A stretch of DNA of 64,000 nucleotides. Source: Lacibacter luteus (GTDB lineage: Bacteria; Bacteroidota; Bacteroidia; Chitinophagales; Chitinophagaceae). The translations under genes were made by a program, and so were the position numbers. Shown here piece after piece: positions 1 to 7,579 of the stretch. How positions within the stretch are numbered: position 1 is the first letter of the stretch; the number at the start of each line of letters is the position of its first letter. The stretch spans positions 1-64,000 of the forward strand of contig NZ_SDHW01000010.1 in the NCBI RefSeq assembly GCF_004118265.1. The letters are read 5' to 3'. Under the pieces are notes generated by a model. The model made no database searches. It was not told the DNA's origin and saw only the letters and a program-made list of their open reading frames with translations.

Positions 1-126
1 GTTTGATAAACAAAAAACAGCCAGTTCTTTAACAGCTTCAGAACATCTCTCCACCAGTTTTTGGATGATTTTTTTAGGGGGTCAATTTAAAATGGCGGAA
101 GGGGGTTAGTTTGGGTGGTATTTACA
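1..126. mobile_element. Probable right end of an IS21-family element (partial)
   Basis: Two imperfect direct repeats of about 24 bp begin with GGGGGT at 77 and 101 and continue as (C/T)A(A/G)TTT followed by an A- or G-rich stretch and TGG. The second ends in ATTTACA at 126. Multiple terminal repeats of this GGGGGTCA-TTT type, ending in CA, are typical of IS21-like elements in Bacteroidota. No transposase is visible because the window begins here, so istA/istB would have to lie to the left. The family assignment is inference from the repeat pattern. Confidence 0.4.
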
Positions 127-211
127 GGCAAGATTAGTACGGACCAAGGATAACGAATCATTTTTTCTCTGAATTTACATTACCCAAAATCCACATTGAA
201 TTTATTCTAAG

Positions 212-240
212 TGGTAGCCCCCGATTCGGGGGCTTTTTTA
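212..240 (+). terminator. Rho-independent terminator
   Basis: The stem AGCCCCCGA/TCGGGGGCT is followed by TTTTTTA, so it is oriented for plus-strand transcripts entering from the left edge (the IS-like element or something beyond it). On the minus strand the same hairpin lies directly after the MBL nuclease stop codon but lacks a T-tract, so it would work only weakly there. Confidence 0.75.
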
Positions 241-1638
241 TTAAATGCCAATCTCAAAATGCATTTCAGGAATTATTACGTCTGTAAAACCCTTGCGCAT
301 TAAACGTTGCTGAAACGCATGTTGCACATCGTACTCACCATGTACAATAAATAATTTTTCAACCTCTTTAGGATCCTGGCAAGCCAGCCACTGGCTCATA
401 TCTTCATAGTCGCCATGTGCACTCATGCTGCGTATCTGCCCTATTTCTGCATGCACTTCTTTTTCAACACCAAAAATCTTCACTTCTTTACGGCCTGCTA
501 ACAACTTGCCGCCAAGTGATCTTGGTTCGCAATAACCAGTGAGCAGAATGGTATTACGACTGTTTTCAATAGCATTGTTGATATGATGTTTTACCCTGCC
601 TGCATCGGCCATACCACTTGCACTGATGACTACGTAAGGACCGCTCTTGAAGTTTAACAGCTTCGATTCTTCCACTGTTTTTACAAACCGTACTCCTTTA
701 AAGCCGAAAGGATCGCTATCGCTTTGCAATACTTTCTGAATGCGTTTATTAAAATATTCGGGATAGCTTTTTACAATCTGTGTTGCTTCCATACTCAACG
801 GACTGTCTACAATGTATTCAAGCTCGGGCAAGCGACGTTCGAGTTCGAGTTGATTAAGATCGTATAACAGTTCCTGCGTACGACCAACACTGAATGCGGG
901 GACAATCAATTTACCTTTTTTCTGCAGGCATGCTTTTTCAATCCATTGCAATAACTGATCGGGTGTTGAAACAGCGTTATCGTGCAAACTGTTACCATAA
1001 GTTGATTCCATGATAATGATATCGGCCTGCGGAAATTCCTGCGGCGACTTCAAAATCACATCCCGGTAACGGCCTATATCACCCGAAAATGTGATGCGCT
1101 TTGTCTTACCGTTCTCTGTTACTTTTAAATGCACACAGGCGCTGCCAATGATATGACCGGCATCCGTAAACATGGCTTCTATTCCATCCCCTACTTTAAA
1201 CCATGTACTGTACTCATGTTGCTCGAAACGGTCTAATGCTTTTTTTGCATCTTCTACTGTATACAATGGCTGCAAGTAAGGCATATTCATCGCTGCACGC
1301 CGTTTGTTCTCATACTTCACATCATCTTCCTGTATTTCCGCACTGTCTTCTAACAGAACAGCCGTAAGACTTGCCGTAGCATCGGTACAATGTATTTTAC
1401 CCTGGTATCCATCTTTACACAACTTAGGAATTAAACCGCTGTGATCGATGTGTGCATGACTGAGGATCATGTAATCAATTGTTGAAGGATCAAATCCCCA
1501 ATGCCGGTTCATAGCATCGGTATCTTTTCCCATACCTTGGAACAAACCACAATCCAGTAATAATTTTTTTCCGTTTACTGTAAGTAGATGCTTGCTGCCT
1601 GTAACACAACGTGCAGCTCCGTGAAATGAAAGTTTCAT
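241..1638 (-). CDS. MBL-fold / beta-CASP ribonuclease-like metallohydrolase
   Basis: The 465-aa protein begins MKLSFHGAARCVTGSKH, the usual start of this family. The longer frame to 1695 would add 19 residues from low-complexity DNA, so I start at 1638. The zinc-binding motif SHAHIDHSG appears near residue 80, and further conserved pieces include TDAGHIIGSA, TFSGDIGRY, the beta-CASP segment VPAFSVGRTQELLY, and a C-terminal MSAHGDY and VHGE. Relatives are cytoplasmic RNA-processing nucleases of the YSH1/CPSF73-like class; the substrate here is unknown. It is the last gene of a three-gene minus-strand operon after the hotdog protein, with a 69-nt gap holding an AATTTGAAAA repeat. Confidence 0.88.
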   Translation of the reverse strand: MKLSFHGAARCVTGSKHLLTVNGKKLLLDCGLFQGMGKDTDAMNRHWGFDPSTIDYMILSHAHIDHSGLIPKLCKDGYQGKIHCTDATASLTAVLLEDSAEIQEDDVKYENKRRAAMNMPYLQPLYTVEDAKKALDRFEQHEYSTWFKVGDGIEAMFTDAGHIIGSACVHLKVTENGKTKRITFSGDIGRYRDVILKSPQEFPQADIIIMESTYGNSLHDNAVSTPDQLLQWIEKACLQKKGKLIVPAFSVGRTQELLYDLNQLELERRLPELEYIVDSPLSMEATQIVKSYPEYFNKRIQKVLQSDSDPFGFKGVRFVKTVEESKLLNFKSGPYVVISASGMADAGRVKHHINNAIENSRNTILLTGYCEPRSLGGKLLAGRKEVKIFGVEKEVHAEIGQIRSMSAHGDYEDMSQWLACQDPKEVEKLFIVHGEYDVQHAFQQRLMRKGFTDVIIPEMHFEIGI

Positions 1639-1644
1639 AAAGAC

Positions 1645-1678
1645 AATTTGAAAATGATTTAATTTGAAGATTTGAAAA
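1645..1678. repeat. Iterated AATTTGAAAA motif
   Basis: The 10-mer AATTTGAAAA occurs at 1645, with variants at 1661 (AATTTGAAGA) and 1669 (GATTTGAAAA). The reverse complement of the same unit is iterated at 16061-16094. It lies in the intergenic gap between the hotdog and nuclease genes. Confidence 0.55.
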
Positions 1679-1707
1679 TGTCCATGCATTCTCAAATGAT
1701 CACGTTA

Positions 1708-2193
1708 CTAACTCTTTGCTTTAAATGACCATGTAACATAAAATTCAGCAACAATCTCACCAGCTTTGTTACGACCAACAGATTTTGCTTTGATGCTTTT
1801 TGCTTCGCCTGTTGCAATTGCTTCATCAACCAACCGTTCAAATTCCTTTCCATCTTCACAAACAAACCTTGTTACATCAGTTGCCTTTTTAAAAAAACTG
1901 CCTTCAATGTTTACAACCAGCATCGATACTGCAGGCTTTCGTCCACTTATCTGCATTAAACCTAATACACCTGTCGTCATTTCAGCCGCCATTGCCAAAC
2001 AGGCAAAATACGTTGAGCGAAAAGGGTTTTGTGAAAACCACTTGTACGGCACCGTTACAACGCATTGCTCTTCTGTTATTGATTGAATGCGTACGCCGCT
2101 GAAAAAAGCGGATGGCAGCTTGAACAGCAGAAACAATTTTCCTTTTACAGGATGTGTAAGTTGTTTGATGAATTGAACAGCAGATTCTTTCAT
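1708..2193 (-). CDS. DUF4442-type hotdog-fold protein
   Basis: The product has 161 aa from the ATG at 2193 (MKESAVQFIKQLTHP); an in-frame start four codons earlier is possible. Its size, the VPYKWFSQNPFRSTYFACLAMAAEMTTG segment and the following MLVVNIEGSFFKKA strand match the DUF4442 branch of the hotdog-fold thioesterase superfamily. These are probable acyl-CoA thioesterases whose substrate is usually unknown. There is no signal peptide, so it should be cytoplasmic. It starts 16 nt after the papain-like protease stop, so the two are likely co-transcribed, which gives no obvious functional link. Thioesterase activity is family inference. Confidence 0.72.
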   Translation of the reverse strand: MKESAVQFIKQLTHPVKGKLFLLFKLPSAFFSGVRIQSITEEQCVVTVPYKWFSQNPFRSTYFACLAMAAEMTTGVLGLMQISGRKPAVSMLVVNIEGSFFKKATDVTRFVCEDGKEFERLVDEAIATGEAKSIKAKSVGRNKAGEIVAEFYVTWSFKAKS

Positions 2194-2209
2194 GAATAAA
2201 AGCAAGCGT

Positions 2210-3829
2210 TTACTTCGTTACTTCAACAATACAAGCTACTACATTATTGGCATCGCCTGTAACATCGAACCGCATGGTTCCTTTACCGGTTGACGAATAA
2301 CGTACGTTGCGGATAAGCGATGAACCTAATGCACGGTTAAGCCTGCTACCAAAATCAGCTGAAGGATCGCTGCTGATCTGTTGATTGAGTTGATACCAAT
2401 CCAGTTCATTCTTACTCACAACTACTGCAATCACATCACGGTTGCCGATACTATCAGGCGTCATGCTTTTATCTTTCGGAAACAAACGCACGCCTGTAAT
2501 ACCACAGAACGGAGAATATTTTGTTTTCGTTGGATCGTCGGTTCGTGGATAAGGAAACAAGGTATAACTTGTTCCATCCACTTCTTTACCGAACACATAC
2601 ACATAACACTCTGTAGTGTTCTTCAATTCCATTTTAAATTTATCACCCGGACGAACAGGTACTGTTGTTTCAAAACGATTACCACCAATATTCCGTAAAG
2701 CAATGTAATCGCCTGCTATTGTTTTTTTACCATCATACTGTACACTTACCAATCCAAGCTCACATGCAAACTGCTGTACATTTTCATTACCTGAATGCAT
2801 TGGATTTACACCATACGCTTCACGTACATAATTTTTAAAATCGCCGTAACGTACCCATGCAAATCCATTCACGCCCCACTCCTGACCCCAACTGTTCATA
2901 ATTAAAAATGAGCCGCTGTATTTTTTATCATCATAACCAACCACACACATGGCATGACCGCCAAAACCCATCATACTTTGATCGCCGGGAGCAGGCACCC
3001 ACAGATCCTGTCCCATCATGGGTTGCATAAAACTTTGTCCTACCATCATACCAATTACAACAGGCGCACCCTGTGAAAGATTTTGTTTGATGGCCTGCAG
3101 ATCAACCGCATCATTTCTATCGCCCAAACTCAAACGGTTAAATCCACGCATGCGAAACTGTTGCGCTTCCTGTTGCAGATTACTTCCGGGTTGTGTTTGG
3201 CAATCCTGATCGTTGTAAGGAAACTGATCGAAAGGAACATCGCCACGCTTGGTCATAAACTCCATTGCACGAATAATGTATGAACCCTGGCAACCTTCCA
3301 ATCCAATTTGATTGTACATGAACGATGGAGAAAAAGCAACTTCATTTGGTTGTTTACCTGTGCGTGTTGCTTCTAAAATTGTATGTGCAGCAAAAGCACT
3401 GCTCCATGCAACACAACTTCCTTGTGAGCCTTGATTTTGCGGTGTAGGACAAAAGCGTTGCAGGTTTGCCGATTCGGGCAACGGATTTTTTGTATCATCA
3501 TCGGCCAGCGGTTCATAGATCTCTGCTTTTTCAAATTGCTTTGGATCTAAAAAGCCACCGGTTGCAAGGCTTGCAATATCGCTTACATTGCAACCACCAC
3601 GACCTAATAAAAAATAAGCACCTCCAGCTACAACCAATAACAGAATAATTCCTTTACCACCGCCGCCACCCCGGCCAAACATATTCAGCAATAAAGGCAA
3701 GAGGCTTAGCAAACCACCTCCTCCTCTTCCACCGCCGCCGGGTCCAACGGGAAAATTTCCACCGCCACCACCATCATTACTATGTTGCTCCTGTTGATCC
3801 TGCGGATCATCTGTCATACGTATAGGCAT
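2210..3829 (-). CDS. Papain-like (C1) cysteine protease with Gly-rich N-terminus
   Basis: A 539-aa protein starting at MPIRMTDDPQD; the frame extends upstream, but nothing there looks coding. Residues 15-60 are very rich in Gly and are followed by one hydrophobic segment (GIILLLVVAGGAYFLLG, about 60-76), so the protein is probably membrane-anchored. The peptidase C1 core follows. It has the oxyanion Gln133 and catalytic Cys139 in QGSCVAWS, the His in GFGGHAMCVVGYDD and the Asn in MNSWGQEWG. About 200 residues after the core form an unrecognised C-terminal domain. No inhibitory propeptide is recognisable. It is the first gene of an operon with the hotdog and MBL proteins. Protease activity is well supported; substrate and topology are unknown. 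Confidence 0.88.
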   Translation of the reverse strand: MPIRMTDDPQDQQEQHSNDGGGGGNFPVGPGGGGRGGGGLLSLLPLLLNMFGRGGGGGKGIILLLVVAGGAYFLLGRGGCNVSDIASLATGGFLDPKQFEKAEIYEPLADDDTKNPLPESANLQRFCPTPQNQGSQGSCVAWSSAFAAHTILEATRTGKQPNEVAFSPSFMYNQIGLEGCQGSYIIRAMEFMTKRGDVPFDQFPYNDQDCQTQPGSNLQQEAQQFRMRGFNRLSLGDRNDAVDLQAIKQNLSQGAPVVIGMMVGQSFMQPMMGQDLWVPAPGDQSMMGFGGHAMCVVGYDDKKYSGSFLIMNSWGQEWGVNGFAWVRYGDFKNYVREAYGVNPMHSGNENVQQFACELGLVSVQYDGKKTIAGDYIALRNIGGNRFETTVPVRPGDKFKMELKNTTECYVYVFGKEVDGTSYTLFPYPRTDDPTKTKYSPFCGITGVRLFPKDKSMTPDSIGNRDVIAVVVSKNELDWYQLNQQISSDPSADFGSRLNRALGSSLIRNVRYSSTGKGTMRFDVTGDANNVVACIVEVTK

Positions 3830-3921
3830 AGCTCTTATTTTATATTGACTAAATGTAATGTAATTTTTGAAGACTAAACCCAACGCTCGTATTACAAACG
3901 TATCTTTCAAGAAAAAATAAA

Positions 3922-4449
3922 ATGAAGAAACTTTTTCTCTTTTTATTCGTCCTTATCAGCTGTACAATACATGCACAAACAAAAACAGATTCTGTTGCTG
4001 CTGCTGTTACTGATGTAGAAACTGTTGATGCAATTATTGCGGCGTTGTACAATGTCATCAGCGGGCCTGCAGGTGAAGCAAGAAACTGGAACCGTATGCG
4101 GAGTTTGTTTTTGCCGGAAGGAAAATTAGTGGCAACTGCTGTAAGGCCTACAGGCGAAGTTGTGAAACGGGTGTTGACTGTTGAAGACTATACTGCACAA
4201 AGCGGACCCGTGTTAGAAAAGAATGGCTTTTTTGAAAAAGAAATTCACCGCAAGCAGGAAATGTATGGACATATCGCCCATTGCTTCAGCACTTATGAAG
4301 CAAGAAGAACTGCAACCGATGCCGAACCGTTTATGCGTGGCATCAACAGCGTTCAATTGTATAACGATGGAAAACGCTGGTGGATCTTAACCGTGTTCTG
4401 GCAAACAGAAAATAAAGATTTATTGATACCGAAGGAGTATTTGAAGTAA
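3922..4449 (+). CDS. Secreted protein, tentative NTF2/SnoaL-like fold
   Basis: The 175-aa product has a clear signal peptide (MKKLFLFLFVLISCTIHAQ, cleavage about residue 19). The mature part contains VDAIIAALYNVISGP, WNRMRSLFLPEGKL and a C-terminal SVQLYNDGKRWWILTVFW, the order of segments seen in NTF2-like proteins of the DUF4440/SnoaL type. No catalytic residues can be assigned. It is divergent from the protease gene with about 90 nt between the starts. A near-consensus -7 box, TATCTTTC, lies at 3901, 21 nt before the ATG. The fold call is inference. Confidence 0.7.
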   Translation: MKKLFLFLFVLISCTIHAQTKTDSVAAAVTDVETVDAIIAALYNVISGPAGEARNWNRMRSLFLPEGKLVATAVRPTGEVVKRVLTVEDYTAQSGPVLEKNGFFEKEIHRKQEMYGHIAHCFSTYEARRTATDAEPFMRGINSVQLYNDGKRWWILTVFWQTENKDLLIPKEYLK

Positions 4450-4463
4450 TTGATGTTTAACAA

Positions 4464-5042
4464 ATGAAAGACTACTTCATGAAAGGATTAGCAACAATAT
4501 TGTTCTTAACTTTTACAGTTATATCTTACGGACAAGATACGGCCAGCAACGAATTAAAGCCAACACCTACAGGCTTTGTAAAATATTCTCTTAATAAACG
4601 ATTGTCATTCTTTCCCTTTACAAGTGCGAAACAAATTAAACTTGTTTCATTTCACTTACAAGACGATGCAATAAAGGGACAACAACGTAGAAGTTATAGC
4701 ATACCATTGCTTAATGGAAAAGTTGATTTGAGTAAGCTTACTGATGTTGTTGAGTTAAACAGTTCTCAAATCGATTCATTAACAGATATTCTATATAATG
4801 ACTGCTCTAAATGGACACTTATTGAACAATCAAAAGTAATGTGTTACATGCCAAGAAATGCAATTGTTTTTTACAACCAAAAAAACGAACCTTTTGAATA
4901 TATAGAGATCTGTTTTGAATGTCTCGGTTTTAAAACCAGTAGCAATGAAATTATCTCTCCTGATAAATGCGATATAATGTTTAAGGAATTACAGCTTCTT
5001 TTTGAGAGGTATGGCTTAAGTACCAAAATGTCAAATAAATAG
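4464..5042 (+). CDS. Hypothetical secreted protein
   Basis: A 192-aa protein with an N-terminal hydrophobic stretch (MKGLATILFLTFTVISYGQ) that looks like a signal peptide. The ATG at 4479 would give a tighter signal peptide than the one at 4464. The mature region has no motif I recognise; it contains four Cys, one pair in ICFECLG. It starts 14 nt after the previous gene on the same strand, so co-transcription is likely. It ends 7 nt before the convergent amidohydrolase stop, with no terminator between them. Confidence 0.7.
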   Translation: MKDYFMKGLATILFLTFTVISYGQDTASNELKPTPTGFVKYSLNKRLSFFPFTSAKQIKLVSFHLQDDAIKGQQRRSYSIPLLNGKVDLSKLTDVVELNSSQIDSLTDILYNDCSKWTLIEQSKVMCYMPRNAIVFYNQKNEPFEYIEICFECLGFKTSSNEIISPDKCDIMFKELQLLFERYGLSTKMSNK

Positions 5043-5049
5043 AAAAAAC

Positions 5050-6231
5050 TTACGGCTCAACCGTACTTCCCAACCAAGCCATCATTGCCATACCTGTTTC
5101 AATCGCATCTTCATCAATATTAAATGTTGGTGTGTGTACACCACTGCTGATTCCTTTTTCTTTATTCATTACACCTAAGCGAAAGAAACAACCGGGAATT
5201 ACCTGTGAGTAGTATCCAAAATCTTCTGCCCCCATACGCAGCTCTGTCTCTTCAACATGTGCTTCACCTAAAAATGCAGCAGCTTTTGCTTTTGCTTTTT
5301 CGTTGAGTGCTTCGTTGTTGTACACTGTGGGGTAACCAACATCAATATGCAGATCAAGTTCACCACCCATACTTTCAACCAACAGCTTTGCATTACGGCG
5401 AATGAGCTCGTGTGCTTCAAAACGCCACTGCTCATCCATTGCACGAAACGTACCCATGATCTTTACTTCGTTGGGAATAACATTGGTTGTTGTACCAGCA
5501 TTAAATGCAGTAATAGATAATACCGAAGGATTATGTGGATTACGATTGCGGCTGATGATCTGTTGCAGACTCACCACCAAATGCGAGGCAATTAAAATAG
5601 GATCAACTGCTAAATGCGGTGCAGCTGCATGTCCGCCCTTACCCTTCACCGTTAGATATAACTCATCAGCACTGGCCATTACTTTACCGCCACGAAAACT
5701 TAATTGTCCCAACTGCAAACCGGGATGCACATGCAAACCAAAAATGCATTGCGGTTTTGGATTTTCAAGCACACCTTCCCTGATCATAATACTTGCACCG
5801 CCAGGATTTTTTTCTTCGCCTGGTTGAAAGATCAGCTTCACTGTTCCTTCCCACTCTGCTTTTAAATCGTTGAGAATTTTTGCAGCACCAAGTAAACAGG
5901 TGGTGTGTACATCATGTCCGCATGCATGCATTACACCATCTACTTTTGATTTATAGGGCACATCATTTTCTTCCAGTATTGGCAATGCATCCATATCGGC
6001 ACGGAGTGCAATCACTTTTGAAGATGGGTTCTTTCCCTCGATCAAACCAACCACACCTGTTTCGGCCATTACGGTAAACGGAATACCAAACTCCTGAAGT
6101 TTCGCTTGTACAAACTTTGATGTTTCAAATTCTTTGTAACTGAGTTCGGGATTTGCATGCAGATGATGACGCACTGCAATAAACTCTTCTTTATATTTTT
6201 TAGCAAGTAGCTGTATCTGATCTTTTAACAT
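5050..6231 (-). CDS. M20 family metallo-amidohydrolase
   Basis: The 393-aa product starts at MLKDQIQLLAKKYKEEF; the frame extends to 6288 but the added residues resemble no M20 N-terminus. Visible family motifs are VRHHLHANPELSYKEFETS, ALRADMDALPI, MHACGHDVHTTCLLGAA, FQPGEE and a C-terminal MGAEDFGYYSQ. These supply the di-metal ligands of N-acyl-amino-acid / hippurate-type amidohydrolases (peptidase M20D). It is probably cytoplasmic and cleaves N-acyl amino acids or indole-amide conjugates; the substrate is not determinable. Its own promoter is suggested by a TATTTTTG box at 6239-6246, just before the ATG. Confidence 0.9.
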   Translation of the reverse strand: MLKDQIQLLAKKYKEEFIAVRHHLHANPELSYKEFETSKFVQAKLQEFGIPFTVMAETGVVGLIEGKNPSSKVIALRADMDALPILEENDVPYKSKVDGVMHACGHDVHTTCLLGAAKILNDLKAEWEGTVKLIFQPGEEKNPGGASIMIREGVLENPKPQCIFGLHVHPGLQLGQLSFRGGKVMASADELYLTVKGKGGHAAAPHLAVDPILIASHLVVSLQQIISRNRNPHNPSVLSITAFNAGTTTNVIPNEVKIMGTFRAMDEQWRFEAHELIRRNAKLLVESMGGELDLHIDVGYPTVYNNEALNEKAKAKAAAFLGEAHVEETELRMGAEDFGYYSQVIPGCFFRLGVMNKEKGISSGVHTPTFNIDEDAIETGMAMMAWLGSTVEP

Positions 6232-6238
6232 AGATGCG

Positions 6239-6246
6239 CAAAAATA
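6239..6246 (-). promoter_or_regulatory. Possible -7 box of the amidohydrolase gene
   Basis: The minus strand reads TATTTTTG, an exact TAnnTTTG match, with its last base 8 nt before the ATG at 6231. No TTTG is seen at -33 spacing, and the box lies inside the T-tract of the preceding terminator, so it may be fortuitous. If real, the transcript would have a very short leader. Confidence 0.35.
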
Positions 6247-6268
6247 CAAAAACCTGCAACGCTGCAGG
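6240..6268 (-). terminator. Terminator after the deoC-SPOR operon
   Basis: On the minus strand the stem CCTGCA-GCGT-TGCAGG is followed by TTTTTGTATTTTTG. It lies about 130 nt beyond the SPOR gene stop and immediately before the amidohydrolase start. Confidence 0.6.
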
Positions 6269-6275
6269 CTTTCTT

Positions 6276-6345
6276 GATGACTGTTCATCCGAAGGATGAC
6301 TGGTCATCACTAAATAATTACTGTTGTACAGTCACCCTTCGGGTG
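6276..6345. repeat. Cluster of short palindromes
   Basis: Adjacent and overlapping inverted repeats: GATGACTGTTCATC (6276), CATCCGAAGGATG (6286), the perfect GATGACTGGTCATC (6295), ACTGTTGTACAGT (6320) and CACCCTTCGGGTG (6333). They occupy the gap between the SPOR gene and the amidohydrolase promoter region. The role is unknown. Confidence 0.6.
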
Positions 6346-6393
6346 AGCAGACACCAGGATGATTATTCGTCAAACGAGGCGTCGGACGAAGGA

Positions 6394-6840
6394 TTACTTA
6401 ATAATTTCTTCTTTCTCGGGCGGAGCTTTGTATTCAATATCGCTTGGAATAACAAAAACACCGGTTGGGAACATTTTCGCCAGCTCTTTCTTCAGATCAT
6501 CGGCTTCGTTACGTTCAACAAAATTGCCGATGCGGAGTTTGAAATATGGGGCCTGGTATAAGAGATAGGTTTTATGATCGGGATATTGTGCAAGCAATTT
6601 TGATTTTGCAGCCAATGCCTGGGTACGGTCGGTGGTGTTCAACACCTGTATGCGAAACCCTTTGGTCGGGCGTTTTGCATCAGCTGCTTTTTTGTTGATC
6701 TCCGCTTTCTTTTTTGCAAGCAAATCAATGCGGCTGTCTTTAATAACAAACACATTGCTGCTTACGGTGTCTGTTGCTATTTGCGCATGAGCAAAAACTG
6801 CAACACATAGCATGAGGCAAAGCAGAATATTTTTTTTCAT
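6394..6840 (-). CDS. Secreted SPOR-domain protein
   Basis: The 148-aa protein has a signal peptide (MKKNILLCLMLCVAVFAHAQ). After a short Lys/Ala-rich linker comes a SPOR domain at about residues 60-135, marked by GFRIQVLNTTDRTQALAAKS, LLYQAPYFKLRIGNF and LKKELAKMFPTG. SPOR domains bind glycan strands that lack stem peptides, so a periplasmic peptidoglycan-binding role, perhaps at the division site, follows from the family. It starts 1 nt after the deoC stop, so it is almost certainly co-transcribed with deoC, although the two have no obvious functional link. Confidence 0.88.
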   Translation of the reverse strand: MKKNILLCLMLCVAVFAHAQIATDTVSSNVFVIKDSRIDLLAKKKAEINKKAADAKRPTKGFRIQVLNTTDRTQALAAKSKLLAQYPDHKTYLLYQAPYFKLRIGNFVERNEADDLKKELAKMFPTGVFVIPSDIEYKAPPEKEEIIK

Positions 6841-6841
6841 A

Positions 6842-7501
6842 TTACTGATTCAAACTTTCTTTTACAATGGCAACGCTTGCACTGCAACCTAATCTGTCTG
6901 CTCCTGCTTCAATTAACTGTTTGGCAAAAGCATAATTACGGATGCCGCCCGATGCTTTGATTTTGATGTTAGACGGTAAATGCTTCCGCATCAGTTGCAC
7001 CGCCTCTAAAGTAGCGCCTTTTTCGGCGTAACCGGTAGAAGTTTTTACAAAATCTGCGCCAAGTTCAGCATAAATTTCACAGCAACGGATGATCTCTTCA
7101 TCGGTAAGCACACCGCTTTCAATAATTACTTTGATGTGCTTTTCTTTTTTATGTGCCATTGGTATTAACACTTCAGCTTCGTGCTTTACAAAATTCCAGT
7201 CGGCGTTTTTAATAGCCGAAATATTTGCCACCATATCAATCTCATCAACGCCGTCAACAATTGACAGCAGCGTTTCTGTAACTTTTGCCTCAATAGCCGA
7301 ATAGCCAAACGGAAACCCGATTACTGTTGCCGTTTTAACGGTTGTACCACCAAGCAATCCTTTTGCAAATTTTGTGAATGGCGGCGGCACACATACAGCT
7401 GCAAAATTATACAGACCGGCTTCGGTGCACAGTTGTTCAATATCACTAACCAATGTAGTTGGTTTAAGAATCGTATGATCGATATAAGAAGCAATATTCA
7501 T
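6842..7501 (-). CDS. deoC: Deoxyribose-phosphate aldolase
   Basis: The 219-aa protein has the normal DeoC length and motifs. Asp89 sits in VDEIDMVANI, the Schiff-base Lys153 in ADFVKTSTGY and the second lysine Lys182 in IKIKASGGIRN. It cleaves 2-deoxyribose 5-phosphate to glyceraldehyde 3-phosphate and acetaldehyde in the cytoplasm, in deoxynucleoside catabolism. It is the first gene of a two-gene operon with the SPOR protein. A textbook Bacteroidota promoter lies immediately upstream (7506-7536), so close that the mRNA is predicted to be leaderless. Confidence 0.95.
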   Translation of the reverse strand: MNIASYIDHTILKPTTLVSDIEQLCTEAGLYNFAAVCVPPPFTKFAKGLLGGTTVKTATVIGFPFGYSAIEAKVTETLLSIVDGVDEIDMVANISAIKNADWNFVKHEAEVLIPMAHKKEKHIKVIIESGVLTDEEIIRCCEIYAELGADFVKTSTGYAEKGATLEAVQLMRKHLPSNIKIKASGGIRNYAFAKQLIEAGADRLGCSASVAIVKESLNQ

Positions 7502-7505
7502 GGGG

Positions 7506-7536
7506 CAAATGTATTTTTTAAACGATTAGAAACAAA
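7506..7536 (-). promoter_or_regulatory. deoC promoter (TTTG-N19-TACATTTG)
   Basis: On the minus strand TTTG at 7536-7533 is separated by exactly 19 nt from TACATTTG at 7513-7506, matching the Bacteroidota -33/-7 consensus. The last base of the -7 box is only 4 nt from the deoC ATG at 7501, which places the expected transcription start at or next to the A of the ATG. Confidence 0.75.
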
Positions 7537-7551
7537 GAATGTTCAGCAGCT

Positions 7552-7576
7552 AAAAAAACCTCCCGAAGGAGGTTTC
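7552..7576 (-). terminator. secA terminator
   Basis: The minus strand reads AAACCTCC-TTC-GGGAGGTTTTTTTA directly after the secA stop codon: an 8-bp stem followed by a T-tract. Confidence 0.85.
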
Positions 7577-7579
7577 ATT

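Noticed and set aside
2-106. 34-codon plus-strand open frame from the window edge
   Set aside because: It runs through the IS21-type terminal repeats, so it is unlikely to be the true end of the transposase helper gene.
3660-3790. GGCGGTGG-type runs in the protease gene as a repeat element
   Set aside because: They encode the Gly-rich N-terminus of the protease and are in frame.
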